Shown here: positions 9,504-20,865 of the stretch, piece after piece
Numbering within the stretch: position 1 is the stretch's first letter
Layout: the number at the start of each line of letters is the position of its first letter
NCBI RefSeq assembly: GCF_000763375.1
Contig: NZ_JPSY01000002.1
Span: 186,001-250,000, forward strand
Length of the DNA: 64,000 bases
Source of the DNA: Microbacterium profundi
Lineage (GTDB): Bacteria; Actinomycetota; Actinomycetes; Actinomycetales; Microbacteriaceae
Direction of reading: 5' to 3'
Program-made: the position numbers and the translations under genes
The notes under the pieces: model-generated
The model's input: only the letters and a program-made list of their open reading frames with translations
What the model was told of the DNA's origin: nothing
Databases searched by the model: none

Positions 9504-9737
9504 ATGTCGATCACGGTCTACACCAAGCCTTCGTGCGTGCAGTGCAACGCGACGTATCGCGCTCTGGATGCCAAGGGCATCGAATACGAGATCCACGACC
9601 TCTCCGAAGACGCTTCGGCGCTCGAGCAGGTCAAGGCGCTCGGCTACATGCAGGCGCCCGTCGTCGTCACCGACGAGGACCACTGGTCGGGCTTCCGTCC
9701 CGACAAGATCGACGCCCTCGCCTCTCGTCTGGCGTAG
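9504..9737 (+). CDS. nrdH: NrdH-redoxin (glutaredoxin-like electron donor of class Ib ribonucleotide reductase)
   Basis: A 77-residue redoxin that reduces NrdE disulfides, itself reduced by thioredoxin reductase. It has the redox motif C-V-Q-C at residues 11-14 after the TKPSC strand, and the NrdH-typical C-terminal WSGFRPDKI segment. Length matches the family. It is the first gene of nrdHIEF, preceded by a strong purine-rich ribosome site. Confidence 0.95.
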   Translation: MSITVYTKPSCVQCNATYRALDAKGIEYEIHDLSEDASALEQVKALGYMQAPVVVTDEDHWSGFRPDKIDALASRLA

Positions 9738-9788
9738 GGCCTTCGATCGCTGAGCCTGTCGAAGCGTCCGGAGCGAAAGGGGTGAGTC

Positions 9789-10241
9789 ATGACAGCAGTC
9801 GCGACGACCGCGCCGCTCCTGGTCTATTTCTCCAGCACCTCGGGCAACACGGCCAGATTCATCGAGAAGCTCGGCCTGCCGGCGCAGCGTATCCCGCTGC
9901 ACCGCGGTGACGGCGACCTCGCGGTCGATGAGCCTTTCGTCCTCGTCACTCCGACCTATGGCGGAGGACAGGGACGGGGCGAAGAGAAGGGTGCCGTACC
10001 CAAGCAGGTCATCCGGTTCCTCAACGACGAGCGAAACCGGCAGAACATCCGCGGAGTGATATCCGCAGGCAACACCAACTTCGGCGACTCCTTCGGGGCT
10101 GCCGGCGAAATCATCAGCCGCAAGTGTCATGTGCCGCACTTGTACCGCTTCGAAGTATTCGGCACGCAGGACGACGTTGATCGCGTGAGCGACGGATTGG
10201 AACGATGGTGGGTATCGCAGTCGAAGAGCACGACTCAGTGA
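9789..10241 (+). CDS. nrdI: NrdI flavodoxin-like protein
   Basis: A 150-residue flavodoxin-like protein that supplies the oxidant for assembling the dimanganese-tyrosyl radical cofactor of NrdF. The FMN phosphate loop is visible as [12 protein letters not shown] near residues 13-24, followed by [17 protein letters not shown] and [13 protein letters not shown], all typical of NrdI. GAAAGGGGTG precedes the ATG at 9789. It overlaps the start of nrdE (GTGA at 10238). Confidence 0.95.
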   Translation: MTAVATTAPLLVYFSSTSGNTARFIEKLGLPAQRIPLHRGDGDLAVDEPFVLVTPTYGGGQGRGEEKGAVPKQVIRFLNDERNRQNIRGVISAGNTNFGDSFGAAGEIISRKCHVPHLYRFEVFGTQDDVDRVSDGLERWWVSQSKSTTQ

Positions 10242-12382
10242 CAGAGCAGGCCGCTTTCAAGGCGAACGCTGCGTACGAGGGCCTCGATTATCACGCCCTC
10301 AACGCGATGTTGAACCTCTACGACGCGGACGGCAAGATTCAGTTCGACGCCGACAAGCGTGCCGCACGGGAGTACTTCCTGCAGCACGTGAACCAGAACA
10401 CGGTGTTCTTCCACTCCCTCAAGGAGCGTCTCGACTACCTCGTCGAGAAGGAGTACTACGACGGCGCCCTGCTGGAGAAGTACTCGCACGAGTTCGTCCA
10501 GAAGCTCAACGACCTCGCCTATGACAAGAAGTTCCGCTTCGAGACGTTCCTCGGCGCGTTCAAGTACTACACCAGCTACACGCTGAAGACCTTCGACGGC
10601 AAGCGCTACCTCGAGCGCTTCGAGGACCGCGTCGTGATGACCGCTCTCGGACTCGCCGACGGCGACGAGCAGCTGGCCGTCAAGCTCGTCGAGGAGATCA
10701 TCTCCGGTCGCTTCCAGCCGGCGACTCCGACCTTCCTCAACGCGGGCAAGGCGCAGCGCGGTGAGCTCGTCAGCTGCTTCCTGCTGCGCATCGAAGACAA
10801 CATGGAGTCGATCTCGCGCGGCATCAACTCGTCGCTGCAGCTGAGCAAGCGCGGCGGCGGCGTCGCGCTGCTGCTGTCGAACATCCGCGAGGCGGGTGCG
10901 CCGATCAAGCAGATCGAGAACCAGTCCAGCGGCATCATCCCCGTCATGAAGCTCCTCGAAGACAGCTTCAGCTACGCGAACCAGCTCGGTGCACGTCAGG
11001 GTGCGGGCGCGGTCTACCTCAACGCACACCACCCCGACATCATGCGCTTCCTCGACACGAAGCGTGAGAACGCCGACGAGAAGATCCGCATCAAGACCCT
11101 GTCGCTGGGTGTCGTCGTGCCCGACATCACGTTCGAGCTCGCCAAGAACGGCGAAGACATGTACCTGTTCTCGCCGTACGACGTCGAGAAGGTCTACGGA
11201 GTGCCGTTCGGCGACATCTCGGTCACCGAGAAGTACCGCGAGATGGTCGACAACCCGCGCATCAAGAAGACCAAGATCAACGCGCGCGAGTTCTTCCAGA
11301 CCATCGCCGAGATCCAGTTCGAGTCGGGCTACCCATACATCATGTTCGAGGACACGGTGAACAAGGCGAACCCGATCAAGGGCCGCATCAACATGTCGAA
11401 CCTCTGCAGCGAGATCCTGCAGGTGAACACGCCGACCACGTACAACGACGACCTGTCGTACGACCAGATCGGCAAGGACATCTCGTGCAACCTCGGCTCG
11501 ATGAACATCGCACTGGCGATGGATGCCGATGATCTGGGCATCACGGTCGAGACGGCGATCCGCGGACTGACCGCCGTCAGCAACCAGAGCCACATCGCCT
11601 CGGTGCGCTCGATCGAAGACGGCAACGACCGCTCGCACGCCATCGGCCTCGGCCAGATGAACCTGCACGGCTATCTCGCTCGCGAGCACGTGCACTACGG
11701 CTCGGAAGAGGGCATCGACTTCACGAACATCTACTTCTACACGGTGCTGTTCCACGCGCTGCGCGCCTCGAACGCGCTGTCGATCGAGCGTGGCGTCGCC
11801 TTCGACGGCTTCGAGGACTCGACGTACGCGTCGGGGGAGTTCTTCGACAAGTACATCGACCGCGCGTGGCTGCCCGAGACCGAGAAGGTCAAGGAGCTCT
11901 TCGCGGGCAAGCACATCCCCACGCAGGACGACTGGGCTGAGCTGAAGGCTTCCATCCAGAAGCACGGCATATACAACCAGAACCTGCAGGCTGTGCCGCC
12001 GACCGGCTCGATCTCGTACATCAACAACTCGACGAGCTCGATCCACCCGATCGCGTCGAAGATCGAGATCCGCAAGGAAGGCAAGCTCGGTCGCGTCTAC
12101 TACCCGGCGCCGTTCATGACGAACGACAACCTCGAGTACTACCAGGACGCATACGAGATCGGCTATGAGAAGGTCATCGACACGTACGCCGCGGCAACGC
12201 AGCACGTCGATCAGGGTCTTTCGTTGACGCTGTTCTTCAAGGACACCGCTTCCACGCGCGACATCAACAAGGCGCAGATCTACGCATGGCGCAAGGGCAT
12301 CAAGACGATCTACTACATCCGCCTCCGCCAGATGGCGCTCGAGGGCACGTCCATGGATGAGTGCGTTTCTTGCATGCTTTGA
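10238..12382 (+). CDS. nrdE: Class Ib ribonucleoside-diphosphate reductase subunit alpha
   Basis: The catalytic R1E subunit, about 714 residues, reducing NDPs to dNDPs. Motifs include the substrate-site region [21 protein letters not shown] (first part [10 protein letters not shown]; active-site Cys in SCFLL), [16 protein letters not shown], and the C-terminal CVSCML pair that receives electrons from NrdH. The N-terminus is short, as in NrdE, without a full ATP cone. I chose the GTG at 10238, which overlaps the nrdI stop; an ATG at 10205 is in frame. The gene after it is a homing endonuclease rather than nrdF. Confidence 0.95.
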   Translation: MTEQAAFKANAAYEGLDYHALNAMLNLYDADGKIQFDADKRAAREYFLQHVNQNTVFFHSLKERLDYLVEKEYYDGALLEKYSHEFVQKLNDLAYDKKFRFETFLGAFKYYTSYTLKTFDGKRYLERFEDRVVMTALGLADGDEQLAVKLVEEIISGRFQPATPTFLNAGKAQRGELVSCFLLRIEDNMESISRGINSSLQLSKRGGGVALLLSNIREAGAPIKQIENQSSGIIPVMKLLEDSFSYANQLGARQGAGAVYLNAHHPDIMRFLDTKRENADEKIRIKTLSLGVVVPDITFELAKNGEDMYLFSPYDVEKVYGVPFGDISVTEKYREMVDNPRIKKTKINAREFFQTIAEIQFESGYPYIMFEDTVNKANPIKGRINMSNLCSEILQVNTPTTYNDDLSYDQIGKDISCNLGSMNIALAMDADDLGITVETAIRGLTAVSNQSHIASVRSIEDGNDRSHAIGLGQMNLHGYLAREHVHYGSEEGIDFTNIYFYTVLFHALRASNALSIERGVAFDGFEDSTYASGEFFDKYIDRAWLPETEKVKELFAGKHIPTQDDWAELKASIQKHGIYNQNLQAVPPTGSISYINNSTSSIHPIASKIEIRKEGKLGRVYYPAPFMTNDNLEYYQDAYEIGYEKVIDTYAAATQHVDQGLSLTLFFKDTASTRDINKAQIYAWRKGIKTIYYIRLRQMALEGTSMDECVSCML

Positions 12383-12396
12383 TCTGAGGTATGAAG

Positions 12397-14186
<1,790 letters not shown>

Positions 14187-14236
14187 GTCGCTTGTAGGTT
14201 CGTCGGACATCTTTCAAAAGCCATGTTTGATCTTGC

Positions 14237-14270
14237 AAGGGTCGCGGAACTCTTCAATTCCGCGACCCTT
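14237..14270 (+). terminator. Terminator hairpin after nrdF
   Basis: A perfect 13-base inverted repeat, AAGGGTCGCGGAA (14237-14249) and its complement (14258-14270), separated by an 8-base loop and followed by CTTGCAATTTCTT. It lies 50 bases after the nrdF stop and ends the nrd operon. Confidence 0.8.
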
Positions 14271-14318
14271 CTTGCAATTTCTTCGAGCGCGACGGTTCCT
14301 GAGAGCTGGAGATGACGC

Positions 14319-14645
14319 GTGGTTGGCAAAGCGCGCAAGAGGCCGAACGAGATCGTTGTCCCGTGGCCCAACGGTGTAACGACCGACGTCGCCGGGCGTG
14401 CGGCACAGGCCTTCGCTCTTGAACTTCGTCGATTAATCGGGGACGACTCGATCCGATCCGTAGCGGCATTGTGTGGCGTCAATCACGAAACCGTTCGAGG
14501 GATCCTAGAGGGCCGTGTATGGCCTGACATGCACACCGTTGCACACCTAGAAGATGGACTTGACTTTCCTTTGTGGCCCCGAAAGGCTCCAACTCGTGTG
14601 TCAAAGCGGCACCGATTACCGAAGCCGAAACCATTCGGGTTCTGA
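14319..14645 (+). CDS. Small helix-turn-helix-like protein
   Basis: A 108-residue basic protein starting with GTG. Residues about 30-75 (LRRLIGDDSIRSVAALCGVN, then HETVRGILEGRVWPDM) look like an XRE/Cro-type helix-turn-helix, where a recognition helix follows AALCGVNHETV. The C-terminus is rich in Lys, Arg and Pro (RVSKRHRLPKPKPFGF). It stands alone between the nrd terminator and the convergent recombinase gene. Function unknown; a DNA-binding regulator of the adjoining mobile region is an inference. Confidence 0.65.
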   Translation: MVGKARKRPNEIVVPWPNGVTTDVAGRAAQAFALELRRLIGDDSIRSVAALCGVNHETVRGILEGRVWPDMHTVAHLEDGLDFPLWPRKAPTRVSKRHRLPKPKPFGF

Positions 14646-14699
14646 TGCTGCGGAACGATGTGACCCGAGTAGCGCAACTTCCGCCTAGGCCGTCCGACG

Positions 14700-15263
14700 C
14701 TAACTGCTCGGCGGACGTCTGAGTTCTCGATAGATGGTGGACCGCGTGACGCCGAGTGCTGCGGCGATGTCATTGACGGACGTCTCTCCTGCGTTGAACG
14801 CGGAGCGAGCAAGGCGGGCTTGGTCGGGGGAGAGGGCGCGAGGGCGCCCGCCCACCCGTCCTCGTGCGCGGGCAGATGCGAGACCGGCGACCGTCCGTTC
14901 GCGGATGAGATCGCGCTCGAACTCCGCGAGAGCTGCGAAGACGTGGACAACGAGGCGGCCGCCGGCGGAGCTCGTGTCGATAGTCTCTCGGAGTGATCTG
15001 AGACCGACTCCTCTGGATTGCAGCTCTTCAACGAGCTCGATGAGGTCGTGGACCGAGCGACCTAAGCGGTCGAGCCTCCAGACGACGACGGTGTCGCCGG
15101 ATCGGAGCAGGTCGAAGAGATGGGCGAGCTCTGGGCGCTCTCCACTCGCGGACGCCTTCTCCGTGAGGATCCGGTCGCAGCCCGCTTCGAGGAGCGCGTC
15201 GAACTGCATCTGCGAGTTTTGCTCGCTCGTCGAGACTCTCGCGTAGCCAAAGATTTGGCCCAT
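14700..15263 (-). CDS. Serine recombinase (resolvase/DNA invertase family)
   Basis: A 187-residue small serine recombinase. The N-terminal catalytic domain has GYARVSTSEQNS (nucleophile Ser near residue 11), VVVWRLDRLGRSVHDL (catalytic Arg residues) and AALAEFERDLIRERT. Residues about 140-185 form the Hin-like DNA-binding domain (VNDIAAALGVTRSTIYRELR). Length matches Pin/TnpR-type proteins. The ATG at 15263 is supported by alignment to this family; the longer open frame upstream is not. A candidate crossover site lies 116 bases upstream. No transposase gene is visible, so this is a solitary recombinase or a remnant of a transposon. Confidence 0.9.
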   Translation of the reverse strand: MGQIFGYARVSTSEQNSQMQFDALLEAGCDRILTEKASASGERPELAHLFDLLRSGDTVVVWRLDRLGRSVHDLIELVEELQSRGVGLRSLRETIDTSSAGGRLVVHVFAALAEFERDLIRERTVAGLASARARGRVGGRPRALSPDQARLARSAFNAGETSVNDIAAALGVTRSTIYRELRRPPSS

Positions 15264-15378
15264 GACGGAACTGTAGCGAAACTCGTGGCCCGCGTCAGCT
15301 TTCGAACCATTGAATTCGAGACGGGTTGTGACACGGGCCCAGCGCAGATTCGAGTCGAATCGTCGGAAACACGCGAGT

Positions 15379-15404
15379 GTGTCATAAACGGTCGTTTGTG
15401 AGAC
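15379..15404 (+). promoter_or_regulatory. Candidate serine-recombinase crossover site
   Basis: Two 12-base half-sites, GTGTCATAAACG and CGTTTGTGAGAC, are inverted repeats matching at 10 of 12 positions and separated by the dinucleotide GT. The 12-2-12 layout with a non-palindromic centre is what DNA invertases and resolvases use for their crossover sites. It lies in the 5' leader region of the recombinase gene. Confidence 0.45.
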
Positions 15405-15514
15405 GAGCCGATTCTGTCCGGGTATTGGGGCGTCGAGGACGTCCGATGTTGATTCAGCGTTGTCCAGCGTTGAGCACTTCAGGGGCCCTTGCGATGGGGC
15501 TGGCTCCTCGCAGA

Positions 15515-16297
15515 CTAGAAGCGGTGGATCTCTCGGGGCGGTGGTCGGTAGAGATTCGATCTCGTGACGGGCCAGGTGCCGCCGTACCGCCGAGAGACGT
15601 CTTCGACGGTTTTTTGTACCCATCCTCCGAGCCGCGGGCTGATGACGATCTCTTCGATGAGCACGTTTAGGTCGCAAGGTAATGTTGCGAATGCTGGGAG
15701 GCCCTCGAGTGAGGTGTCGCGATAGTCGTGTTCTCTGGACTCGTCATGGGCCATCAACCGGAACTCCTTCTCGTGCGAGAACTCTTGTCGCTTGACGAAG
15801 TACTGATCCGTGTAGGTCGGAGGGATCTCGAAGTCGGTCTCCGCTGACCGATACGACACCGGGCCATAGAACACGTCGGTCACACAGTCGGCCGTACCAG
15901 CAAAGGACCGGCGAAGCGAACCCCAGGTGGTCCGGATGGCCACTCCCTTTTCGTCTCCGTAGATTCGCCACAGACCTGCATTCTCGGAGGGGAAGGCGTT
16001 CCAACAGGAGACGTACGTGCGGTCCCTCCACCACAACGACTCTCTCTGCAACTTGTTAATGAAGGCGTGCCGCCAATAGCTGGGCGCGCGGTTCGCGCTC
16101 TGCACCTCGAGGGTGGCGGACATGGCGCCATCGCCCATCACCCCTTCGAAGGGATCTTCCATGCTGGAGGCGCGAGGCATCTTGAGCGCTTTGGACGCCA
16201 GCAGGTCAAGAAACTTCGGAAAGTCGAGGTAGCGCCATAGCGTTACATCGTCGCCAACTGGGACCGAAGGACTTGCCAGTGTGAGATCGATGTCCAT
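15515..16297 (-). CDS. DUF2971-type protein
   Basis: About 260 residues matching the DUF2971 pattern: LWRYLDFPKFLDLLASKALKM near the N-terminus (quoted: LWRYLDFPKFL), SMEDPFEG, SCWNAFPSENAGLWRIYG, GVAIRTTWGSL and HEKEFRLMAHD. The biochemical activity of the family is not established, but it often occurs in accessory and phage-defence settings. It is the last gene of the GHKL-PRTase operon, about 20-60 bases after the preceding stop. The start is uncertain: ATG at 16297 (MDIDLTL) or GTG at 16336. Confidence 0.72.
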   Translation of the reverse strand: MDIDLTLASPSVPVGDDVTLWRYLDFPKFLDLLASKALKMPRASSMEDPFEGVMGDGAMSATLEVQSANRAPSYWRHAFINKLQRESLWWRDRTYVSCWNAFPSENAGLWRIYGDEKGVAIRTTWGSLRRSFAGTADCVTDVFYGPVSYRSAETDFEIPPTYTDQYFVKRQEFSHEKEFRLMAHDESREHDYRDTSLEGLPAFATLPCDLNVLIEEIVISPRLGGWVQKTVEDVSRRYGGTWPVTRSNLYRPPPREIHRF

Positions 16298-16353
16298 CGT
16301 CGGAGCGTATCGCGGCGGGTAGTGGGCTGACGCCACCCACGCGCCCCCGGGGC

Positions 16354-18732
16354 TTACGCGGATGCTCGCTTCGCGCGAAGAAAAAGTAGTAGCGCTCGAA
16401 CTCTGGGCGGGAAGCCTCCGAAATCGCCTCCACCGGCTTCCGCAGCGCCATCGAGCAGTGAGGCTAGGCTGCTGGCTTCGAGGATCGCTCCCGGACTTCC
16501 CGGGGTGGCGAACGGCGTAGCTAGAGCCAGCAGAAACTCGTAGCTGGAGTCGCCTCCCTGTTCCGTAATGTGTTGGAGCGCGTAGAGGACAATGTCGGCG
16601 AAGACGCGACTCGGTTCAACCGACGTTGAGTAGTCGAGCTCGCCGGGTTCTGCGCACCGGAGGATGGCGGCTTGCAACATTGGGTCGTTGAAGCGGTCGA
16701 ACATCGCAGGATTCAGCGCATAGCCGTGCCGCTTCGTCGTCCCGCGGACATGGTCGAGGCTAGTGTTCGAGCGCCGGGACTCGAACATTAGGTGGGCCAC
16801 GGTGACCATCACCTCGGCATGCGTGGGATGCACGTTCAGGGCAACCGTTCGCGGATGGGTCTTCCAGTCCTTCTTCCACAGCGCGAACCGCCGGTTGAGC
16901 GCCCAGATTGCGTCATTGGCGGCGCCAGGAAAGAGGTTGTCCGCCGTGAGGTTCGACAGTATCGTGTACCGGTCCTGAACAGCCTTCCGCAGAGCCTCGC
17001 TATCCGGCTGGTCACTGAGCCACTCGTCCAAGACATCGAGCACACGACGCTCACGGCCCCACGCGTTCGGCAACCCCGGCTGCCGGAGCTCTCGAGGCAG
17101 AAGCCAACCGTAGCCCACCCGGTTCTTCTCATCGGTGCTGCGGACTCCTAGCGTCTTCTGGAGGATGTCCCATCCTGTTACGTCAGAGTGTGCGATGCCA
17201 AGGAGATAGGCGGTGTCGACATTGTCCGGCAGTGATCTCAGCTCTCTATTCATGGAAAGCAGAGATCGGCCCGAGGCGATGACGCCGGCGCACACGAGCA
17301 CGGTTGAGTTCGCCGGAAGGTCTTGTAGATTCGTGGATTGCTCGGGGTGCACCCACACGTCCCGCTTCTCGTCCTTCACTGCGCCTTCGAGGACGTGATC
17401 CGCCGCGAACTGGGCGAGCGCACGCGAGTCCTCGTCCGCGAGGGCTCGGATGGCCAGAATCGGCTTGTTTGGGTCGATCATGCTGTCTAGGACGCTGGCG
17501 AGATGATTTCGGATGTGTTGAGCGGAGGGGTGGTCGGGAAAGAGGTGCGCAACCGTGGTGGTTAGGTCGTCGCTGCTTGTGAGCGTGCGCGGGCGAATGG
17601 CATCCAGACCGTAGAAATCGTCGAAGAAAGTGTCGCCGTCGAACTCCTCGAGTCGCCCTTTCTTCACCTCGTCACCTACGGTTCGCGGCCGGTCCGCGAT
17701 GCTCGGCATGCGGAGGCGCAGGTCGCTTGCGTTTGGGAAGAATCCGTCACCGTCGAGGACTGTGACGCCGTGGCCTGCGGCACAGTGTTCGCAGTCTTCG
17801 ATGGTTGCTGTCATGTGTGGAGGGAATCGGGACGTCCTCCGAGACCGGATGGGGTTGGGGTCTCGGTCAGTGAGATCGCACGCCACGAGCCCTTTGATGT
17901 CCTCGGGCCGAGTGCCCGACAGGAGATACAGCGTGACGAGCCGCTCCGCGCGAGCTTTCTTCTCGGCGACCAGCGCAGCTCCTAGGTTGCCTGATGTGCT
18001 GCTGGAGATGAATACGAAGTCCTGCTGGGCCGGTCGCAGCGCCTCTCGGCCTTTGTGGCCACCGAACGAGTCGACGGAAATCTCCGGTGCCGTTGACGAG
18101 AGACGAATTAGCAGATCCCGCAGCGCGCTCAACGCCGGGAGAATCCCTGCGGTGTCTGCCCAGAACCGCGCTCGGTCGACGACGGTGACGAGGGGGAGGA
18201 GACACATGGCGATGAAGTACGCATGCTGGGTTCTGGCGACTGCCTGAGCGGTACGGAGGAAGTACTCCGAGTGTTTGCCGCCGGGGTGCTCGAAATGGTA
18301 GCCGGCGCTGGCGCTGGCGATGGCATCGGAGTCGCGGAAGATCTGCCGCATGCCGTCCTCGCGTACGGACTGCATGACCTCTGGGGTAACCTGGACGTGG
18401 TCCGGGGCACTTGCCGACTGCTCGACCCAGGCTCCGCTGACATCGACGAGGAAGAAGCGGTGCGCGAGCGGGTTGTTCGCGCTTGTTCGAGCCTTGTAGT
18501 CCTTGAGAGACCGCAGCGAGGTCATTGTGACCTGCAAGTCCTCTGGGTAGACAAACCACACCTCCGCGACTTCGGGGTGGAGTGCTTCGTACTTCGCGAG
18601 AGCGAGAACATGAGCGGAACTGGCGGTGAACTCGTTCCCCGTCCAGTGCAGCAGGACCGGGGTTCTACTTCCCGAACTCTCCACGTCGCAGACGAGCAGC
18701 AGACAGTTCTCGTCCACTTGCGTGACGGTCAC
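16354..18732 (-). CDS. Large phosphoribosyltransferase-like protein of a putative conflict system
   Basis: A 792-residue cytosolic protein. Residues 151-162 (GGKHSEYFLRTA), 193-197 (DTAGI) and 240-252 (VFISSSTSGNLGA) resemble an orotate-PRTase-like fold, where the last segment would be the PRPP-loop region. A second PRTase-like stretch occurs near residues 485-505 (STVLVCAGVIASGRSLL). A Cys pair (CEHCAAGH) lies between them. No HTH or membrane segment is seen. It starts with GTG overlapping the GHKL-ATPase stop (GTGA), so the two are probably made together. The two-PRTase reading is my interpretation of motifs; a base- or nucleotide-modifying effector role is inference. Confidence 0.55.
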   Translation of the reverse strand: MTVTQVDENCLLLVCDVESSGSRTPVLLHWTGNEFTASSAHVLALAKYEALHPEVAEVWFVYPEDLQVTMTSLRSLKDYKARTSANNPLAHRFFLVDVSGAWVEQSASAPDHVQVTPEVMQSVREDGMRQIFRDSDAIASASAGYHFEHPGGKHSEYFLRTAQAVARTQHAYFIAMCLLPLVTVVDRARFWADTAGILPALSALRDLLIRLSSTAPEISVDSFGGHKGREALRPAQQDFVFISSSTSGNLGAALVAEKKARAERLVTLYLLSGTRPEDIKGLVACDLTDRDPNPIRSRRTSRFPPHMTATIEDCEHCAAGHGVTVLDGDGFFPNASDLRLRMPSIADRPRTVGDEVKKGRLEEFDGDTFFDDFYGLDAIRPRTLTSSDDLTTTVAHLFPDHPSAQHIRNHLASVLDSMIDPNKPILAIRALADEDSRALAQFAADHVLEGAVKDEKRDVWVHPEQSTNLQDLPANSTVLVCAGVIASGRSLLSMNRELRSLPDNVDTAYLLGIAHSDVTGWDILQKTLGVRSTDEKNRVGYGWLLPRELRQPGLPNAWGRERRVLDVLDEWLSDQPDSEALRKAVQDRYTILSNLTADNLFPGAANDAIWALNRRFALWKKDWKTHPRTVALNVHPTHAEVMVTVAHLMFESRRSNTSLDHVRGTTKRHGYALNPAMFDRFNDPMLQAAILRCAEPGELDYSTSVEPSRVFADIVLYALQHITEQGGDSSYEFLLALATPFATPGSPGAILEASSLASLLDGAAEAGGGDFGGFPPRVRALLLFLRAKRASA

Positions 18733-20135
18733 AGGCGCGCTCCGTCTCGCTCGTAGGCGACCGGAAACATGATCGTGACATCGGTCCCTACGCGAGGACC
18801 AACGACGAAATCTTCGTATGTGTCCGGCACCCAGTCGATGAACTGTGAGGTGCGGGCCCGCCCCTCAGGGAGGCTCAGATCCTCGAAGCGATTGCGCACG
18901 AAGTCGCGGTGAATCTCCGTCCGTCCGGTCCGAATGGACATAAATCCGCGCAGGTTCGACAGCAGCTGCTGAACCCGGGGGAGCCCGATGTTCCCCATGG
19001 CGCGCCGGCTCACTCGCACGCTCTTGTCCAGTGCCTTGATGAGGTAGTTCACTTCATTCGTCTCGGAGAACAAATGCTCCTCTTTGAGCGCGGCCGCTGC
19101 GGATCGGGCGAGGCCGAGCCCGCTGTCCACGACGGTTGCAACCCCGAGGAGGACAGATGTATTCGCGGAGCGATCTTCTGTGAGGTCGTCGAGGAGGGCT
19201 TCGACGTAGCGCGCGAAGTACGAGTCCGTCTCAGGCAGTGCCGATACGGCCGAGCGCTGCATTCTCACTACGTCGAAGCTCACAATGCGGCATCCCCGCC
19301 CGTTGCCGGATTGCGGAGGAAGTCCGTGCCATTCGGTGTTCTGAATCAGCTCAAAGAGGACTTCGCCCACCTCATCGGAGATACGACGTTGCTGAACCCT
19401 CGTCTGCGTAGCTAGCTCCAATGCCCGGCCGGCCGGGGACAACGTGCGCAGCGCGAGCGGGGTGAACGGCGTGCCGATCTCAACCAGCGGGTGCCCGACC
19501 GGCCATTCGGTGCGCGCGATGTGTGTCGGGGCCCGTTCGGGGAGCAGCTGCTCGTCCTGCTCCATCCACGGATCGCGAAGAGAATCATCGACGCCGTACT
19601 CGGGCCAGATGTCGTGGTAGAGCGTTCGAGATTCTTCCTCAATACCCCACGTCCCGTCTCTCTTCGTGTGCAGGTCCAGACTGCGGCTCTGTCTCGGCAA
19701 GTGGGAGGCGAGGATGATCGAGTGCCGTCCCAGCTCCAGATGCGCGGGGGAGAGTTCGGGGAGCTCTCTCCTCATGGCGAGAGCCATTCGCAATAGAGGG
19801 ATGAGGTCCGAGGTGACTTCGTTCCCGTCCCGGTCGAAAATGCCGTGGGCCAGGGAAGCGGCGACGAGATGGAAGTCGGAGGCGTCGTGGAAGATGGTCC
19901 CGTCGTCGCCATGCTCATAGTCAGCGAGGCGTAGAACGGGACGGGTGGCGCGTTGGCCCCAGGTAAGGATGGCTTGCATACGCAGGCCGTAATCGGAGAG
20001 CCCTCCGTCGGGAAGTGTCGCCGGGAGATTCAGCACCAGGGGTTTGGTGGGGTCGTGCGCTTCGATGGCGTGGTGAAGATCAAGCCACGCCGAACGCACC
20101 CCGGTAACGGGAAGCAGGAGCCCTGCTGCGGTCAT
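18729..20135 (-). CDS. GHKL/HSP90-like ATPase domain protein
   Basis: A 468-residue protein whose middle to C-terminal part carries a Bergerat-fold ATPase: N-box EVLFELIQNTEWHG, G1-type box VVDSGLGLARS and G2-type GNIGLPRVQQLL. There is no histidine-kinase dimerisation helix, receiver or transmembrane segment, so it is not an ordinary sensor kinase. The N-terminal 200 residues are of unknown fold (HAIEAHDPTKPLVLNLPATL). GGAGG sits directly against an ATG at 20141, so I chose the next ATG at 20135. It is the first gene of the operon with the PRTase-like and DUF2971 genes and is probably its sensor or energy module. Confidence 0.7.
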   Translation of the reverse strand: MTAAGLLLPVTGVRSAWLDLHHAIEAHDPTKPLVLNLPATLPDGGLSDYGLRMQAILTWGQRATRPVLRLADYEHGDDGTIFHDASDFHLVAASLAHGIFDRDGNEVTSDLIPLLRMALAMRRELPELSPAHLELGRHSIILASHLPRQSRSLDLHTKRDGTWGIEEESRTLYHDIWPEYGVDDSLRDPWMEQDEQLLPERAPTHIARTEWPVGHPLVEIGTPFTPLALRTLSPAGRALELATQTRVQQRRISDEVGEVLFELIQNTEWHGLPPQSGNGRGCRIVSFDVVRMQRSAVSALPETDSYFARYVEALLDDLTEDRSANTSVLLGVATVVDSGLGLARSAAAALKEEHLFSETNEVNYLIKALDKSVRVSRRAMGNIGLPRVQQLLSNLRGFMSIRTGRTEIHRDFVRNRFEDLSLPEGRARTSQFIDWVPDTYEDFVVGPRVGTDVTIMFPVAYERDGARL

Positions 20136-20141
20136 GAACAT

Positions 20142-20313
20142 CCTCCAAGATGAGCACGCGCCAGCAGCCGAGGTTTCAGGAATCTCGGGGACGTGGCTGC
20201 TCTCCGACGCTTGGCATCATCCTGCCATTACATCCGGCCCGTCGAAGAACGGGACCACCGGTGCCAGCAGCCAGTGCCGCAGGCTTGTGTCATGTACTAG
20301 CTAGCATGTGGTC
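20142..20313. other. Divergent promoter region between the GHKL operon and the DUF4365 gene
   Basis: About 170 bases between two divergent genes. No strong operator palindrome was seen. TACTAG and TAGCAT motifs right before the rightward start could be a -10 element, giving a leaderless or short-leader transcript. Confidence 0.4.
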
Positions 20314-20865
20314 ATGTCCACGTTGAGTCCGGCGGCCGAGCTGCCCCCGCCGCCCATCGTTCGCGGATCGCCGAAACGGCTTTCGAATCTCAAAGAGATG
20401 TATCAGGAAGGTCTCGTCCGAGCTATCGCCGCCGCGAGCGGCGTGGTGGTGGCGAAGCCGGAGATCGACGAAGGCATCGACCTCATCCTGACCCACCGGA
20501 GCAGCGTGCACGTTGTGGATGAGGTCGCGCGGCTTGAAGTCCAACTGAAGGCGACGGTGACAGCACCCGGAGCCAAAGGGTTCAGCGTGCAGATCGCCCA
20601 AGAGCGATACGACATGCTCCGCAGCGCTAATCCTTCGGTCAGCAAGATCCTCATCGTAATGTCGGTGCCCCAGAGCCAAGATGACTGGATACATCTAACC
20701 GACAAGCGAGCGCGGGTGCGTCATTCTGCATACTGGGTGAACCTCGACGGCGCGCCAGCCAGCACCGCGAAGGAGCCGACAGTGACCGCCCCTCTGACCC
20801 AGCGGTTCGATGACCGGGCGCTATGCGACATGATGCTTCGCATCGGCAGCGGGGGCAAGCCATGA
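20314..20865 (+). CDS. DUF4365 (nuclease-fold-like) protein
   Basis: A 183-residue protein with the DUF4365 pattern: KEMYQEGLVRAIAAASG helix, then KPEIDEGIDLILTH and RLEVQLKAT. The spaced acidic residue followed by E-V-Q-L-K looks like a PD-(D/E)xK nuclease core. The family is common in accessory and conflict loci. The ATG at 20314 is preferred; a GTG at 20308 is in frame. There is no clear ribosome site. Its stop overlaps the start of a broken partner gene (ATGA). Confidence 0.72.
   Translation: MSTLSPAAELPPPPIVRGSPKRLSNLKEMYQEGLVRAIAAASGVVVAKPEIDEGIDLILTHRSSVHVVDEVARLEVQLKATVTAPGAKGFSVQIAQERYDMLRSANPSVSKILIVMSVPQSQDDWIHLTDKRARVRHSAYWVNLDGAPASTAKEPTVTAPLTQRFDDRALCDMMLRIGSGGKP

Noticed and set aside
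10235..12205. 656-codon antisense frame within nrdE
   Set aside because: Long Val/Arg/Asp-rich shadow of a strongly biased gene; no family features.
15264..15677. N-terminal extension of the recombinase frame
   Set aside because: Recombinase family proteins start at MGQIFGYARVS; the upstream part overlaps the palindromic site and the next gene.
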